Part shown: positions 29,667 through 42,025 of the stretch, in pieces
How the letters are laid out: each line of letters opens with the position of its first letter
How positions within the stretch are numbered: position 1 is the first letter of the stretch
Source of the DNA: Methanogenium cariaci JCM 10550
GTDB lineage: Archaea; Halobacteriota; Methanomicrobia; Methanomicrobiales; Methanomicrobiaceae
DNA: 48,951 nt
Assembly (NCBI RefSeq): GCF_001315945.1
Contig: NZ_BBBG01000021.1
Span: forward strand, 1-48,951
Reading direction: 5' to 3'
Made by a program: the position numbers and the translations under genes
The notes under the pieces: model-generated
What the model was told of the DNA's origin: nothing
Databases searched by the model: none
Seen by the model: only the letters and a program-made list of their open reading frames with translations

Positions 29667-31142
29667 TTCGTCACCTCAACAAACGGAATAATTACTTCTT
29701 CAATATTAATTCCACCATGACTGATGACATATTCCCCTTCTTTCCCAAACATCTCCCTTTTTTTGGAAATACAACTACACTAGAACCGAAAATGTCATTT
29801 TTCAAATATTTGTGGACATTTTATGGGAGACAAAATCATCAGCAAGTTCTTCATTGGGATAAAGCAATGCTCTACGTGCTCCATCTTCTTTCAGATATTT
29901 TTCAGCACGTGAACCATTGCCCCTGCACCATATCGTTCCATGATCTGATCCAACAAATATTCGATAACCTTCGTCTAACAAATTTTGAAAAATTTCAAAT
30001 AATTTGGATTCATTTATCGCAATGGACAATTTTTTCTGCATTAATCGCTTCGAATTTCCAACATATTTTTCAGCGTGAGCACAATCATCAACAATATTGA
30101 TGATAATTCCAATATTGTCGTAATTTATGTAATTCGGATTCCATTCAGGCTTTGCATTATAATAGAAATGTATTGCGTTTGGATCGAAATTTTTCCAGTT
30201 TTTGATTATATAGTTACGAAAACCCTTGTCTTCGTATGTTAAATTCTCAATAGTCTTTTCTCCACAATACAGTGCTCTTCGTGAAGTATGTGTCAATGTT
30301 GGAAGAAGTGCATAGAGAGAGTGTTCCCTAAACCCGTTAATTCCATGCCGTACGAGATACTCCTTTATCAGATACCATTCCTGGAATGCCATTCCGTCAA
30401 AACAGATAAGAGCATTCTTCTCTTCATTCTGATGGCCAATATATTCCATGACCTTGTTAATGGTAACCGGACCTTCGTGAGTTGTTGCAAAGAACTGATC
30501 TTTGTAATGAGATAAGATGTGAGTCTCAAATTTTTCACAAATGGCAGAATCAAGTTCAGAATATTCATCAATCGTAATGTCATTGGTGTCGCAAATGTAC
30601 AGGAGCTTCCCCCCCCAGTATTGTGCTACTTCCATCCAATTCGGATTTTCATCCGCAAGAAGAACCCTGATGGTTTCAATGAGTTCATTTATCTCAATGC
30701 CTTTTGTTCCGGTTTCAACCCATTCCTGAACAAGGTTCCGTGTTTCATCTTCATTGAAAACACCTTTAGGAATGGTTTGAGAAGTATATTCCCGATAAAT
30801 TATGTCCAGTAAATTGAGAGGAAATTCTTTGATTACTGTCGTGTCAATATTCGGAAAAACATCTGTTAGACTCCATTCTATTCGTTCGGATTGTCTCTCA
30901 ATATGATACTGCAACTGCCTATTTTCAGACAAAATTATGAGAACAGGCTTGTTATCCAAAGTATAAAGTGCCTTTTCGAGTTCAATATCATTTTTGTAGT
31001 GATGGATGACGTACGTTTGACTGAGTTTATTCCTGAGGTCATCAGCCGAAACCAGATTATCAGGGTCGACAATTATGATAATATCATTATATGCTTCGCG
31101 GAGTTTTTCCAGCAACTGTTTATACCAATGTTTGTCTGTCAT
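29663..31142 (-). CDS. pglZ: BREX protein PglZ (alkaline-phosphatase superfamily)
   Basis: PglZ is the core BREX protein with an alkaline-phosphatase-like fold; it is a metal-dependent nuclease in at least some systems. Visible metal-site motifs are NALICFDGMAF (about residue 250) and FVGSDHGTIW (about 400). The first 446 codons are open; two breaks near 29800 and 29735 hide the C-terminus, which reads EYVISHGGINIEEVIIPFVE after repair, the classical SHGG end of the family, with its stop at 29663. Corrected length is about 490 residues. It overlaps both brxHII upstream and brxA downstream. Confidence 0.9.
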
Positions 31143-33962
31143 TATTGAAACTCCACATATGCAATTTGATTACAGGCAACGCCGGAACAAGCTGTCTCTT
31201 CTGCAAATTGAGATTTTCTTGGCGGAATTTATCATGCGATAGTTCCCTGAGCTTGCTGTCACGAATATTTGGAACAGCAATCCTCCGAATTGAAGTTTCC
31301 TTATCAAGGAAATATTGCTGCATTTTCTCTTCCCTTTTTTTGAGGTTATTTTCCAGGGTCACTTTATATTCGTAGAATATACTCTCAGCATTTTGATTTG
31401 CACTGCTTTGAACCACTTCAGGAAATGACTGCAGATTCAGAGGGATTACATTGCTTACAAGAGTATGTGCCTGAATGTGTGAAGCATCTGAAAAATAATG
31501 TGAGATGCGACTGTTGAACTTCCCTTTAGTATCCATAAAAATGGGAATAATATACCGCTTTTCCGGATCCAGGTTGTTGGTAATGGTAAGAGTATAATTG
31601 AAAAGATAGCCCTTCTGGCTGAAAATTTGCTTTCATCAATAACAAGTTTTGAGGCTTTTGAATCGTCAAGAGAAGAATCGAGTTCTGAAATTATTCCCTT
31701 AATATACGGGTGTGCAAAACTGAATAATTCATACTCTTCATTTTCGAGAGACAGATTCTGATCGAAAATAACATTTGAAATCTTTTTTCGTGATTTGGGA
31801 TCCTCAAAATAGTAGACCTGGTTTTTCTTTTTGTACTCGGTGAGTTCTTTATTCTGGATGGTGAGATAAGACTCAATCAAACGCCTTACCCAGTGTCCCT
31901 GTTGACAGAGGTCATGTTCAGAAATCCCCAGGCTTTCATCGAGGTTTGAGTATGGCAGTGTCAAATCACCGCTGGCGATAATTTCTTTAGCACGATTGTA
32001 GATCTCTTCTGCTATTGCATCAAGGTCCTGTGCCTCAAATTTCCGTTTCCGTACGGCATCAATGTAAATCTTTTCAAAACTGAATTCATCCTCTAGCGTG
32101 CTTAATATGTCTGCAAGCTTGTCTTCCCCCCCGTCGTTGAATTCACTTTTCACTTTTTCAAGTTTTGTCTCAATTACTTCCCGGACTCGTTGTTCAACAG
32201 TCTCTCCAATCAGGAAATTAACAATTTTCACATCATGATCCTGCCCAATACGATCAATTCTGCAATTCTCTGTTCCAGCCGCATTGGATTCCAGGGAAGG
32301 TCATAATTAATCATTATCCGGCAGAACTGCAGGTTGATACCTTCTCCTCCTGCATCGGTTGATATCAGAATCTGTGCTGAATTCTGGAAATTCAGTTTCT
32401 CTTTTGTCTTCTCTTCCAGCGACAAACCACCGTTAATCAAAGCGGTTGTATATCCCAGATTCTGCAGATTTTCATTGAGATAATTCTGTGTTTCAACAAA
32501 TTCGGTAAAGATGATGAACTTGAGAGTTGGCTCATTCTCACGGATTTTGAACTCATCCAGAATATCAAGCAGTTTCCGGAACTTGGCATCATTTCTGCCG
32601 GTCATTGCTCTCTTCGCTAAAGACACACAGTTCCTGAGCATAGAGATTTCCAGTTCAATGGCACTATTCTCTCTGAAAACAGTTTTGCATACAGCAGACT
32701 GAGACAATTCTGCAAGCTGATGTTCGGGATTATGCTCTTCAATATCGTCTATGAATTCTATATTCGTTTGAAGAGTTTCACAGGATTCGGTATGTGTATC
32801 CTCCAGAATGTTGAGCCTTTTGGAAAGTGCAGTGTATATTGAACGTGAACTGCTGCTTGCCATCCTCTGGTAGATCAACAAGAGAAACATCATTGTTCTG
32901 TTCTGTTCTCTGACCGCAAGATCGTAAAAATGCGAGACATAATCCGTGATGGATTCATACAGTTCAGTTTCGATTTTGTCGTCTTTTTCATCCCAGTTAA
33001 TTATTTTGAGTGATGTGAGACGGTGTTTAAATATGCGGTTTCCTTTGAAATCAACAACTGCCCGTTTGTTATTCCGGACCGTGACACTCCGGACATTGTC
33101 CGGGGGTAATATCGCATTCCTTGTAAAACTGGTAGGGATCTATCAGGGTAAGAAGATTTCTGAATTTTGCTGTATCACCCTGGTGCGGTGTTGCAGAGAG
33201 AAGGAGCATAAAGGGGGTCGCTTCTGCCAATGCTTTTCCAAGCCGGTAACGTGCGGTTTCATTCCCGGATTCATCCTTTGTTAGCTTGTGAGCTTCATCG
33301 ATGATGACAACATCAAATCCCACATGTACTGCTGCCTCATAGACACTGGTATTATGCCGCATACGGTTTTCATTCGTTCTTTCACCGAGTTCCTCATTCA
33401 TATTCCTGGGTTTGAGGTAGTCTATTGATGTGATGATGGTATCCGTGAGTTTCCAGATGTTTGTTTCCTGGCCATGTAATTGTTGAAGCGTTTTGATAGT
33501 ATCACGGTCATATATGGCAAAGTCTTCTCCAAACTTTGATTTCATCTCGTCCTGCCACTGCAGACAGAGACTGGACGGAGCTACAATAAGTGCCCGTTTA
33601 GCAATATTTCTGGCTTTTAGTTCTTCAAATATCAGTGCTGCTTCAATGGTTTTTCCCAGACCCACTTCATCGGCAATGAGTGCCCGCGGTTTGAACTGGT
33701 CAAGGACAAAATTTACTGCCAGAATCTGGTGGGGGGGAAGTGGAATGATCTTGAAATTGGCAGCAGACTGGATGAGTCCCTGTGTGGATGCTGCGGTAAT
33801 CTGATCATGTAACAACCGAAGGAGGAACTGGTCCGCTGACACAAACCTGCCGGCAGAAAAGGCCGCATCGGGCGTGTCCCGGACCATCAGATCTGAGACA
33901 GGAAGGGTGAGTTTTTCCATTGACTTCTCAAAGAAGACATCGGCATAGGTTTCACCAAACAC
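31120..33962 (-). CDS. brxHII: BREX helicase BrxHII (SNF2/DEAD superfamily 2)
   Basis: A superfamily 2 helicase. Motif I is DEVGLGKTIEA, motif II is VVIIDEAHK, motif III SATPHQG; motifs V and VI are STDAGGEGINLQ and, after repair, RLEQRIGRIDRIGQ. Frame breaks lie at about 33090 (ITPDNVRSVTVRN restored), 32265 (one G missing before RIDRIGQ), 31625 (SQKGYLFNYTLTI) and perhaps 31165; a shift there would end the protein ACNQIAYVEFQ in a TAATG overlap with pglZ. Coding sequence IGDVVTSTTYPEKGTGTVIS extends upstream to about 34040, so the true start is probably just after GAGGAG there, before the GTG used here. Length is about 960 residues. Confidence 0.88.
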
Positions 33963-34053
33963 TTCGTTGATGCTGATGACAGTTCCGGTTCCTTTTTCCG
34001 GATAGGTTGTGCTGGTTACGACATCACCAATAAAAATAAAACCAACTCCTCAA

Positions 34054-35787
34054 TTATATTAATGCAATTATTTTATTCTTCAATTGAGTAATCTTTGCTT
34101 CGTCAATTTGCCCATCATGATACTGCCACATGAGATTCAGCGGTTTTAGGTCATTTCTTGTGCCGCGGGGGGGTTTATGAACACCTAAAAAGGATTCAAT
34201 ATCTCCATTAAATGAGTCAATTTTGTATGTCTGCTCATTTTTTGTATGGTTTATATAATCATTTATGTACTTCTGGTGCGGTTTGTCGCTATCCAGGTCA
34301 AAAAGCACAGAATGTCGAATCCCCAAACAATTGAAAAGATTCATAAATTTGTGTATGTGATATTTCCCTCCGCTTTCGAGGACATACACTTTTTTTGAAC
34401 CAAATTCCTGATTCCATCCTGTTCGAATCATGTAATCGATAAACCGTTTTTCTGTAGGCCCTTCACAGATTAACACACAGTCCGAAAAAAAGAACAACAT
34501 CTCTCGGTATCAAGCCACAATAAATACCGAATCGATTCTTTCTGAAGTCTGATTAATTCAGTATCAGAATGAAGCATTCCCCCCTAATGCTGTTTTATCT
34601 TCCGGAGGTGTTTGTGGATCATTATATGTGACTTCTAAATGTTTGTACAAACCATCATTATTCAACACCAGTTTATCCATTTCAGCATCTGATATCTGAT
34701 AAATATTTGATATACCTCCTTCTTTCCGTTTAACTCTGATCAGAGATGATAATAATTCAATATTTTTACTCACAAAAGTGGGTGAATGGGTCGTAGCGAG
34801 AACTTGATTTCCTTCGATTTCTGATAAGGTATGAAGACTGTTATTCAGGATCTCCTGCTGACTGGGATGGAGGAACGCTTCCGGTTCTTCGAATAAGATG
34901 AGAGTAAAATCAGGATTGAATTCCTTCTTTTTTGGCTCGTCTTCGTCAACATATTCGGTTGACATTTTTAGAATCGTATAAATCAGATGCCTTTGAAGGC
35001 CCTGCCCAAAATGCTTTATGTCAACATCCTTTCCAAGATCGCTGTCTGTGAGAGAATGCGTAACGAGACTCTTTATTATTTCATCAGTGTCGATAGGATT
35101 AATATGGAGATTGAATTCCACATCCCATTCACGGATATTCTCATTCAATGATTCCTGAATCCCTTTTACAGAATGGCCGTCAGCAGATTTGTCATGTGGA
35201 AATTGGTCATCAAATTTTTGAAATGAGCTTTGTAATGCTGAATATGATGCACTCTTTTTTACAACTTTTCCCACAACAAAATTGAGCACGTCCCGAAAGG
35301 GAGATGGCCCTTTTAGTTTGAACGCCTCTTCTGTTGTCATCACATCCGGGATATACAAAACTGTTCCCAATTTTGCCTGAGATATATTTTTTGCACCGTA
35401 AAAAAGTGTGTCAGAGATTCCCTCTGGAGTGTATCCATAGATATTGCTTTGGTTGCCTTTCACCAATCCGGCAGATGATTGCAAATATTTTCTTACTTTC
35501 AGGGTATTATCCGGAAGGTGATATTCATCCTTGAGAGTCTCATTTTCGTCATCTGTCAATTGGAACTCTAATTCAATCCAGCTATCTCTGTCATCAGTAT
35601 CAAATTTTGGAAAATCGTCAGGTTTTCTGTATTTCAATTTGTCACATTCATAAAAAACTCTCAATGCCCGAATGATATTGGATTTTCCCTGATTATTTGC
35701 ACCAATTAGAACAGAATAGTCATCAAGATGAAAGGTGGTATCTTTTACCGAACGAAAGTTGTGAATATGGATATTTTTTATCCTCAT
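34054..35787 (-). CDS. OLD-family AAA ATPase/TOPRIM nuclease inside the BREX operon
   Basis: The N-terminal 400 residues form an SMC-like AAA15 ATPase: MRIKNIHIHNFRSVKDTTF, Walker A GANNQGKSN, signature DIKHFGQGLQ, Walker B LILFEEPEAFLHPSQQ and H-loop ATTHSPTF. The C-terminal 150 residues are a TOPRIM domain with VLICEGPTEKRFIDY (catalytic Glu) and VLFDLDSDK (DxD). This is the OLD nuclease layout, shared by GajA of Gabija. Frame breaks near 34575 and 34505 separate the halves; repair gives RYLLWLDTERC leading into LFFSDCVL. Length is about 575 residues. It overlaps pglXI by 4 bp and is co-directional with all BREX genes. It is not part of the standard type 3 set. Confidence 0.85.
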
Positions 35788-38319
35788 ATCCCTTCGCCAA
35801 CCTTCAGTTCAGCAATTTCGACAAAGTCATTGATCTCACTGTTGTTCTCAAGGATTTTCTTGTCAAGCCGCTTTGCAACCGTCAGAATGTCCTGATACCG
35901 TTTTTCCTGGTAAGCCTTGGTAAACCCAAGTGCAACTGCTTCCTTACGCACTTCTTTGATCTTCTTTTTCCCGGTCTGGGCTTCTTCAAGGACCCGTTCA
36001 AACGCCTTCAGGAGTTCTTTCTCACGGCCAATTTCAACAGAACTCCGCTCATCCTCACTCTCTGGTCGGCGGTATTTCCCGTTTTCAGAGATGAAATTTG
36101 TCTCGAGCAGATTCTTTAGTTCCGGAAGCTGGTCTTCCACCGTTGAAATTACCTGCATTGACGCCGTATAGATTTCGCTATACGATTTTGGTTCAGATAG
36201 GTAATTGTAGAGCCAGATAAGCATTGATTTCTCATCACTCACAAAGAGCGTCTGCTGGCCCTTTGCAATCTCTTCGATTGCCTGAAGACCATGCTCCTTT
36301 TTCCACTCATCATATGCAGAAACCTCATCATCAAGGAACCAATACCCATCGATGAGTTTGAAATGGTCCTTGAGCATATTGTAGAACTGAGGCGCATTGA
36401 GACGAATTTCAAAGCCATTTTGGATATAGTGGGCAAGCATCTTTGAGAAGAGCATCTGCTCGGTCCGCTCGATATTTGGTTCTATGGGCAGGTGAGATAG
36501 GTGTTCAGCAACAAAATCTTTCTCAAGACCGACACCGGCTTTCTTAAGGAAGCGATCTTCGAATTTTTGCCGGGGGGGTTTGTAGGCATTAATAACGAGA
36601 TCGTTTTTCACGGCACCGGCAGATGTAACCTGTTTGAAACTGCCCTGTTTTTTATCAAGAACCGTTACCTGTGCAATGATGAAACCGGCTTTTGTAAGTG
36701 CATCCTGGATTGCATTCCATACCGATGCCTTAGAGTTATGAAATTCTACAGTTATCCAGCGATTTGGCTTCAATACACGATACATTTCTTTAAAGCTATC
36801 AAGCATTAATTTTTTGTAATCACTGAGGTCTTTAATTTGAGTTTTATTTATTATTGCCTCTTGTTTGGTATTTGTAAAAATTTTTAGCCAAGATTCCCAG
36901 AGGAAATTTAACTCAGAATACATTAGATTGCCCCCCCCAAAAGGAGGATCTGTGAAAATATAATCAACAGAATTATTATCAATATTCCTAACATTTGTAA
37001 TAGAAGAACACGAGATACAATTGCCTCCATTTAATGATTTAAATGCCCTAAGGAAATCATTACTTTTCCCAGAAAAAACTTTTAATACATCTGTTTCAGC
37101 GATTAATGATGCAACATAAAGTGTTCCAGAAACCGGTCCATTACCTCGGTGTCCCATATTATATCGTGCAAGTTTTGTGCAAAGTGTTGCGCAAACAGAT
37201 TGGAAAACTAATCCCAATTGCCCATGCATTTTTGATTTATCAATTTTATCCTTAAGGGCGGCAAGTACCCACAAATTTCGCTTAGTATAGAAGTGGTGAA
37301 CGTGGGTTATGCCATATTTATCATTTCTTCTCGATTCATCGCCATTGGGCATCCGATTTATTGGAATATGATATGGTATTTCATTCTTCTCGATTTTTTT
37401 ATCAAATTTAGATCATTTTCATCAGGAATCTTTTCGTATTTTTTCTTTCCAACACGATAATTAATTAAAACCGGCACCTGTAATGCCTGTGTCATTTGTT
37501 GGTTGATGTTAGCATCTAAAAAATCTACAAAAGAACGCTTGCATTCACGCTTCGTAAGATTTGCACTACAGTATGGACAGGAATATACATCATTTACCTT
37601 GCCTTCTTTCTTATCAACGGCTGCATCCCAAAAAATATGTTCCTGGTTGCAATAGGGACAAATAAGTACGTCAGACCAGACAGTATAGTTGATTCTTCCC
37701 TTTGTTTTACCATCTGTATGAAGGGTTTCATACATCCAACCACATTCTCTCTCACATTCAGTAACAATTTGTTTTCCTTCTGTTTCTAATTCACGGATAT
37801 TTACAGGCATATTATAATTGAAAGCAATGTATGTTGCTGCTGGTGACAAGTCAGATAGGACCGCTTTACGATTTAAAAACTGAGCCGCAACACCAGTCAT
37901 CCCGGTACCACAAAACCCATCAAAAACAATATCTCCTTCTTCAGTATAATGCTCAATAAACGGCATTATCGCCTTGTATGGAACTTTGGTATGATATGAA
38001 TGGGCCATATAAATCGGTTCATTCTTCCCCCCCTCACTCACATCACTCACAAACGGTGTCCGCTCATAGTCATCGGTCTCGGGATCATAGGATGTCCCGA
38101 AGGCCTCGATGAACTCATTGATATAGGGATTGGGGGGCAGGCAGTGTAGTATGGAGTGTCAGAGAGGGCGATGATGTCTTCGTCCTTTCCGATGGGAAAT
38201 CCCTCAATCTTTTTCAGTTCTTCCAGCTGGTCTGCAAGAGGATGTTTTGCACATTCCTCTTCAAACATCTTGCGCCGTTCGTCTTCTGATTTTCCTGCAT
38301 ATTTACCATAGCCTGCCAT
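35784..38319 (-). CDS. pglXI: BREX adenine-specific DNA methyltransferase PglXI
   Basis: The methyltransferase that marks host DNA in BREX. After an N-terminal segment (MAGYGKYAGKSEDERRKMFE) comes the SAM motif FDGFCGTGMTGVAAQF (motif I), then a zinc-ribbon pair, LICPYCNQEH and YSCPYCSANL, then the catalytic motif YIFTDPPFGGGN (motif IV) and motif VIII-like RWITVEFHNS. The DPPF motif indicates N6-adenine methylation. Frame breaks occur at G6 38131-38136 and at a T7 run near 37397. Corrected length is about 845 residues. It starts 67 bp after brxC and overlaps the OLD nuclease. Confidence 0.88.
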
Positions 38320-38386
38320 TGTTTTTCACTCCTCACCATACTCGTTTTCGATATTCCAATTCATGTGCAAATTTGAGCTAAGCATC

Positions 38387-41300
38387 TCAGCTTTCGTCGT
38401 CTCTCTGCTGTGCCAGCGTGATCCGGGTCTTGTCAAGATCCTTTCCTGCAACCAGTGCCTGCTTCCAGGCATCAAGACGGTCCTTAAACGTGCTATAGTC
38501 CATCACCGTTGTTGACCCAAACACCGATTCAACAAACTGCTCCGGTGTTATTTCAACCATCTCAAGCTCTTTAAAGAGATTATTCAGGGCAATAACAAGC
38601 GTCCCTGTGATCTGGTCCGGGAGCCTGCCGTTCTGTATCAGTTCATTAACCGCAGACTGTCCTTTGGGAGAGAGGAACTGGATATTATCCCGGTAATTTC
38701 CAACCTCTGCAAGAATTGTCTCCTCCCAGTCGGTGTAAATAGATGTGACCTCTGACTCAATCGCTCCGATTCTCGTGCCAATGTCCCAGACCTTCAGTCC
38801 GTTCGGGAAAGAACAGTTTGGACACTGTACCTTTTTCTCCAGAATGTCAGCATTCAGGCCCGTACAGCGAAGCCGGCTCAGCGACGACAGTTCATCCTCA
38901 ATCTTATTAAACCGGACACGATTGAGAATATCAACACTTTTCAGCATCCTGAGTTTCTGATAGGTTTCGCCAGAAGACACATCCGAGAGGCAGGACCAGT
39001 CCACTTTTCCGCCCACATACATCTCATGGGCCTGGTAGTAAATTGCCCGGTACTTCCGCATAATCTGTTGCAGTTTTCCCCCCCGCAACTGATTGTACCC
39101 GTCGGGTTCAATCACAAGGTCCAGATTCTTCATCAGAGCAAATGCATCCTCAATTCCCTCCAGAAGCGTGTCAGCGATGAATATGTCAGGATACTCTTTA
39201 AGAATCCTTCTCACTTCAACGACATAACCAGCCTCACGTTCAATATCCGAGGTATATATCTCATAGAATGCATTCAGTTTGTGTAAGAGGGAAACTGCAT
39301 CTGCAATCTTGTCAATCTTTTCTTTATCAAAGACAATTTTCTTGAGATCATTGGGTGTGCGAACTTTGTCGAATATACCAATGGGAATCTCATTCAGCAG
39401 TTCATGTTTCTCTCTGAGGGATTCAACATCCAACGGATTCCACGGAGCCAGAGAAAGTGACTCAATTTTCCGATTCACAGATGTGACCATATCAATAATT
39501 TCAAGATATCTCGTCCTGAATGCCTGGATTGCTTCAGAGCGTTTTGAAGAACTCCGCAGTTTCCGGGAAGGATCTCCTGAGATTCCAAGAACCGTAAAGA
39601 GGCTGATCACGGGCTGAATGTCAAACTCACTTTCAAGGGTCAGGTATGGAATATTTTCAAAGGCATCAAACCCGGATTTGAATACACCCTCCACATCCGA
39701 TGATGTTATAGTCTTTCCACCGCGTGCCTTCAGGGCAATTTCACCATTAAAGGTAAGAACTGCCAAAACGAAGCGGGTCATTACCGGATCAAATCCATAT
39801 GGACTCTCCGCATAGGTATCAACAAATCCCTGGACCGCAACATTTTGCCCGGCGTTATTCTTTGCCTCTTTGATGATCGATTGAGCCACGTCAGAATTCC
39901 CGGTTGAAAGGTTCCCTCTTTCATCGACCAGATTCATCGCATTCAGGAGTGAGGCTGTATTCGAAACAAGTGCAGTTTGTGTTCCGCTGCGTACGGTAAG
40001 GTTTGCGAAAATCCTCGAAAATTCACCTTTAATATTGTCACGGGTAATCTGCTGACCAAATCGCGGATGGTCCGGATATTTCTCATCAAAATAATCATCA
40101 AACAGATCAGGTTTAATCTCTGAGAATAACTCCTCAAAATTAGAAAATTCCCGTGAAATCAGTGAGGTGATCTTCTTTTTCCCAGAACCATCGTCAATGG
40201 TCCCAAACTGAAGATAATCACTCACCAGCATCTCAGTAAACTGCTTCCTGAGTTTGACCTGGTATTTCTGGATGATACTTCGCTGATAATTATCATTAAT
40301 AAGTGCCCGTGCTGCAGCAAGTCTCCTGAGCACCTTCTGTGTTTCTGCTGAAAGTGTCCCTTCAATTACTACACAGTCCTGAGCGGGACGGTACCGCTTA
40401 TTGGCACAGAACGGTGAGGCAAACACAATCTGATAATCACCGCTCTTATGAACAATATCACCCTTCCCATTCTCATAAATGAACTGCCCCCCCTCCCTGA
40501 AGGAACGCCGTGAATTCCAGCGGCAGGTATCGGCAAAAGAAGACGAAGTCCCATTTGTCTCCAGCAATAACTGATCCTTTACAATTTCCAGAATTTCGTG
40601 ATCGGGAGCATCTTCAGACAGATTATCTGTCTTTCTCTCGATGACCTGTTCATAATCAACTTTTGATTCCAGATCCAGGAAATAATACCCATCCTTACTT
40701 CTGCTGATAAACTGCCCATCCGTGACCTTCCGGAGATTGGTCAATACCAGTTCAACCTCGTCGGTCGCCTCCATGATTTGATTTTGTGGAAGGAGCAGAA
40801 GCGTGTTTGAAAGTTCCTGAACGGTTGCACCATTATTTGTACTCTTTCCGTACAATTTCAAAATTGCAAGCGCTTTTACCAGTTTTCTTGCTGTATTCTG
40901 GTGTCGGGCATCCAGCAGATCAATTTTACTATCAAGCGTCTGGACCGCATCTACAACCGGTGATACACTATCCAGATGTTTCACCGTATGTTTTGAATTA
41001 ATCTCATCGAAGATTCGGTCATAGGTGATAAGGGAAGGGAAATCTTCTCCCAGAATCGATTCAACTTCCTGCATGGTGAACTGGATGGCTCCACGTTTCT
41101 CAAAATAGGGAAGTTCCGAAAATATCTGGATTACATATGGATGAACAGGGTAGAGGTTGATATAATCGTCCAGATTATTTCTGATTGTGGGATAATACTT
41201 CTCATACTCAGAGAAGAGGCTTTCAAGCTCCAGTCTCTGCTCTGGACTTTTGCCAACAACCCTTTTGGCAATAACCCTCTTTATGTCTTCACGTTTTATC

Positions 41301-42025
41301 GTAATTATCTGGAACCGTTCTGAAACCCTTCCAAAACTCTCTGCCTCATCTACGTATTTGGGATTGGTGAAAATATGCTCCTGCATCGCACCGATGAAGG
41401 TAAAATCACATTCCTGAGCTGCCTGTCCAAGGACACGGAGAAACTGAATATCCCGGGTAATTTTCTCTTTGGTCTTTTGTTTCAGGAAATCAGAGATTTC
41501 ATCTACAACAACTACCAATCCACGTGTAGGCTGACTTTTCTTGATTTCATACAGTAAATCAAGAATGTTCTTTTTATGGTCAACAACACCATCAATTTTG
41601 AACCGGTACTCAATTCCATAATTTTCTGATAGTTGCTGTTCGATTGCGTCATAAAAATATTCAGAAAGTTCAACATCATTTGGCTGAAGTTCCCAGTGAA
41701 CAACGATGAAATCACGGCCAATTTTTTTGGATGCATTACGGACGTTTTCATTCTGAATATATTGCACAAGATTGGTATCTGATAATATTGAGATTATTAA
41801 TCCAAGAAGATGTGATTTACCTGAACCATATCCACCAATTATCTGTGCAGCTTTATGGGTTTCGGATGCAAAATCATTGCATAAATCAACCAGATGGTCC
41901 TCTATTGCTGAAGAAATAAGATACTTTTCAACCAGCCCTTTCTTACTTTCTTCATCACCCAGTGCATCGATATCAATGACGTCTTTTATTTTTTCAAAAT
42001 TAACCAGGTCACAAATTTTAGTCAT
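38387..42025 (-). CDS. brxC: BREX ATPase BrxC
   Basis: A 1212-residue P-loop ATPase of the PglY/BrxC family, a core component of all BREX systems. Walker A is GGYGSGKSH (residues about 63-71) and Walker B is GLVVVVDEISDFL (about 168-180); FIGAMQEHIF and VSERFQIITIKREDIKR follow as sensor regions. A CPNCSFPNGLKVW knuckle near residue 1080 may bind zinc. The frame is open for its whole length, unlike most genes here, which fits its low GC and few G/C runs. It overlaps brxF by 8 bp. Confidence 0.92.
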   Translation of the reverse strand: MTKICDLVNFEKIKDVIDIDALGDEESKKGLVEKYLISSAIEDHLVDLCNDFASETHKAAQIIGGYGSGKSHLLGLIISILSDTNLVQYIQNENVRNASKKIGRDFIVVHWELQPNDVELSEYFYDAIEQQLSENYGIEYRFKIDGVVDHKKNILDLLYEIKKSQPTRGLVVVVDEISDFLKQKTKEKITRDIQFLRVLGQAAQECDFTFIGAMQEHIFTNPKYVDEAESFGRVSERFQIITIKREDIKRVIAKRVVGKSPEQRLELESLFSEYEKYYPTIRNNLDDYINLYPVHPYVIQIFSELPYFEKRGAIQFTMQEVESILGEDFPSLITYDRIFDEINSKHTVKHLDSVSPVVDAVQTLDSKIDLLDARHQNTARKLVKALAILKLYGKSTNNGATVQELSNTLLLLPQNQIMEATDEVELVLTNLRKVTDGQFISRSKDGYYFLDLESKVDYEQVIERKTDNLSEDAPDHEILEIVKDQLLLETNGTSSSFADTCRWNSRRSFREGGQFIYENGKGDIVHKSGDYQIVFASPFCANKRYRPAQDCVVIEGTLSAETQKVLRRLAAARALINDNYQRSIIQKYQVKLRKQFTEMLVSDYLQFGTIDDGSGKKKITSLISREFSNFEELFSEIKPDLFDDYFDEKYPDHPRFGQQITRDNIKGEFSRIFANLTVRSGTQTALVSNTASLLNAMNLVDERGNLSTGNSDVAQSIIKEAKNNAGQNVAVQGFVDTYAESPYGFDPVMTRFVLAVLTFNGEIALKARGGKTITSSDVEGVFKSGFDAFENIPYLTLESEFDIQPVISLFTVLGISGDPSRKLRSSSKRSEAIQAFRTRYLEIIDMVTSVNRKIESLSLAPWNPLDVESLREKHELLNEIPIGIFDKVRTPNDLKKIVFDKEKIDKIADAVSLLHKLNAFYEIYTSDIEREAGYVVEVRRILKEYPDIFIADTLLEGIEDAFALMKNLDLVIEPDGYNQLRGGKLQQIMRKYRAIYYQAHEMYVGGKVDWSCLSDVSSGETYQKLRMLKSVDILNRVRFNKIEDELSSLSRLRCTGLNADILEKKVQCPNCSFPNGLKVWDIGTRIGAIESEVTSIYTDWEETILAEVGNYRDNIQFLSPKGQSAVNELIQNGRLPDQITGTLVIALNNLFKELEMVEITPEQFVESVFGSTTVMDYSTFKDRLDAWKQALVAGKDLDKTRITLAQQRDDES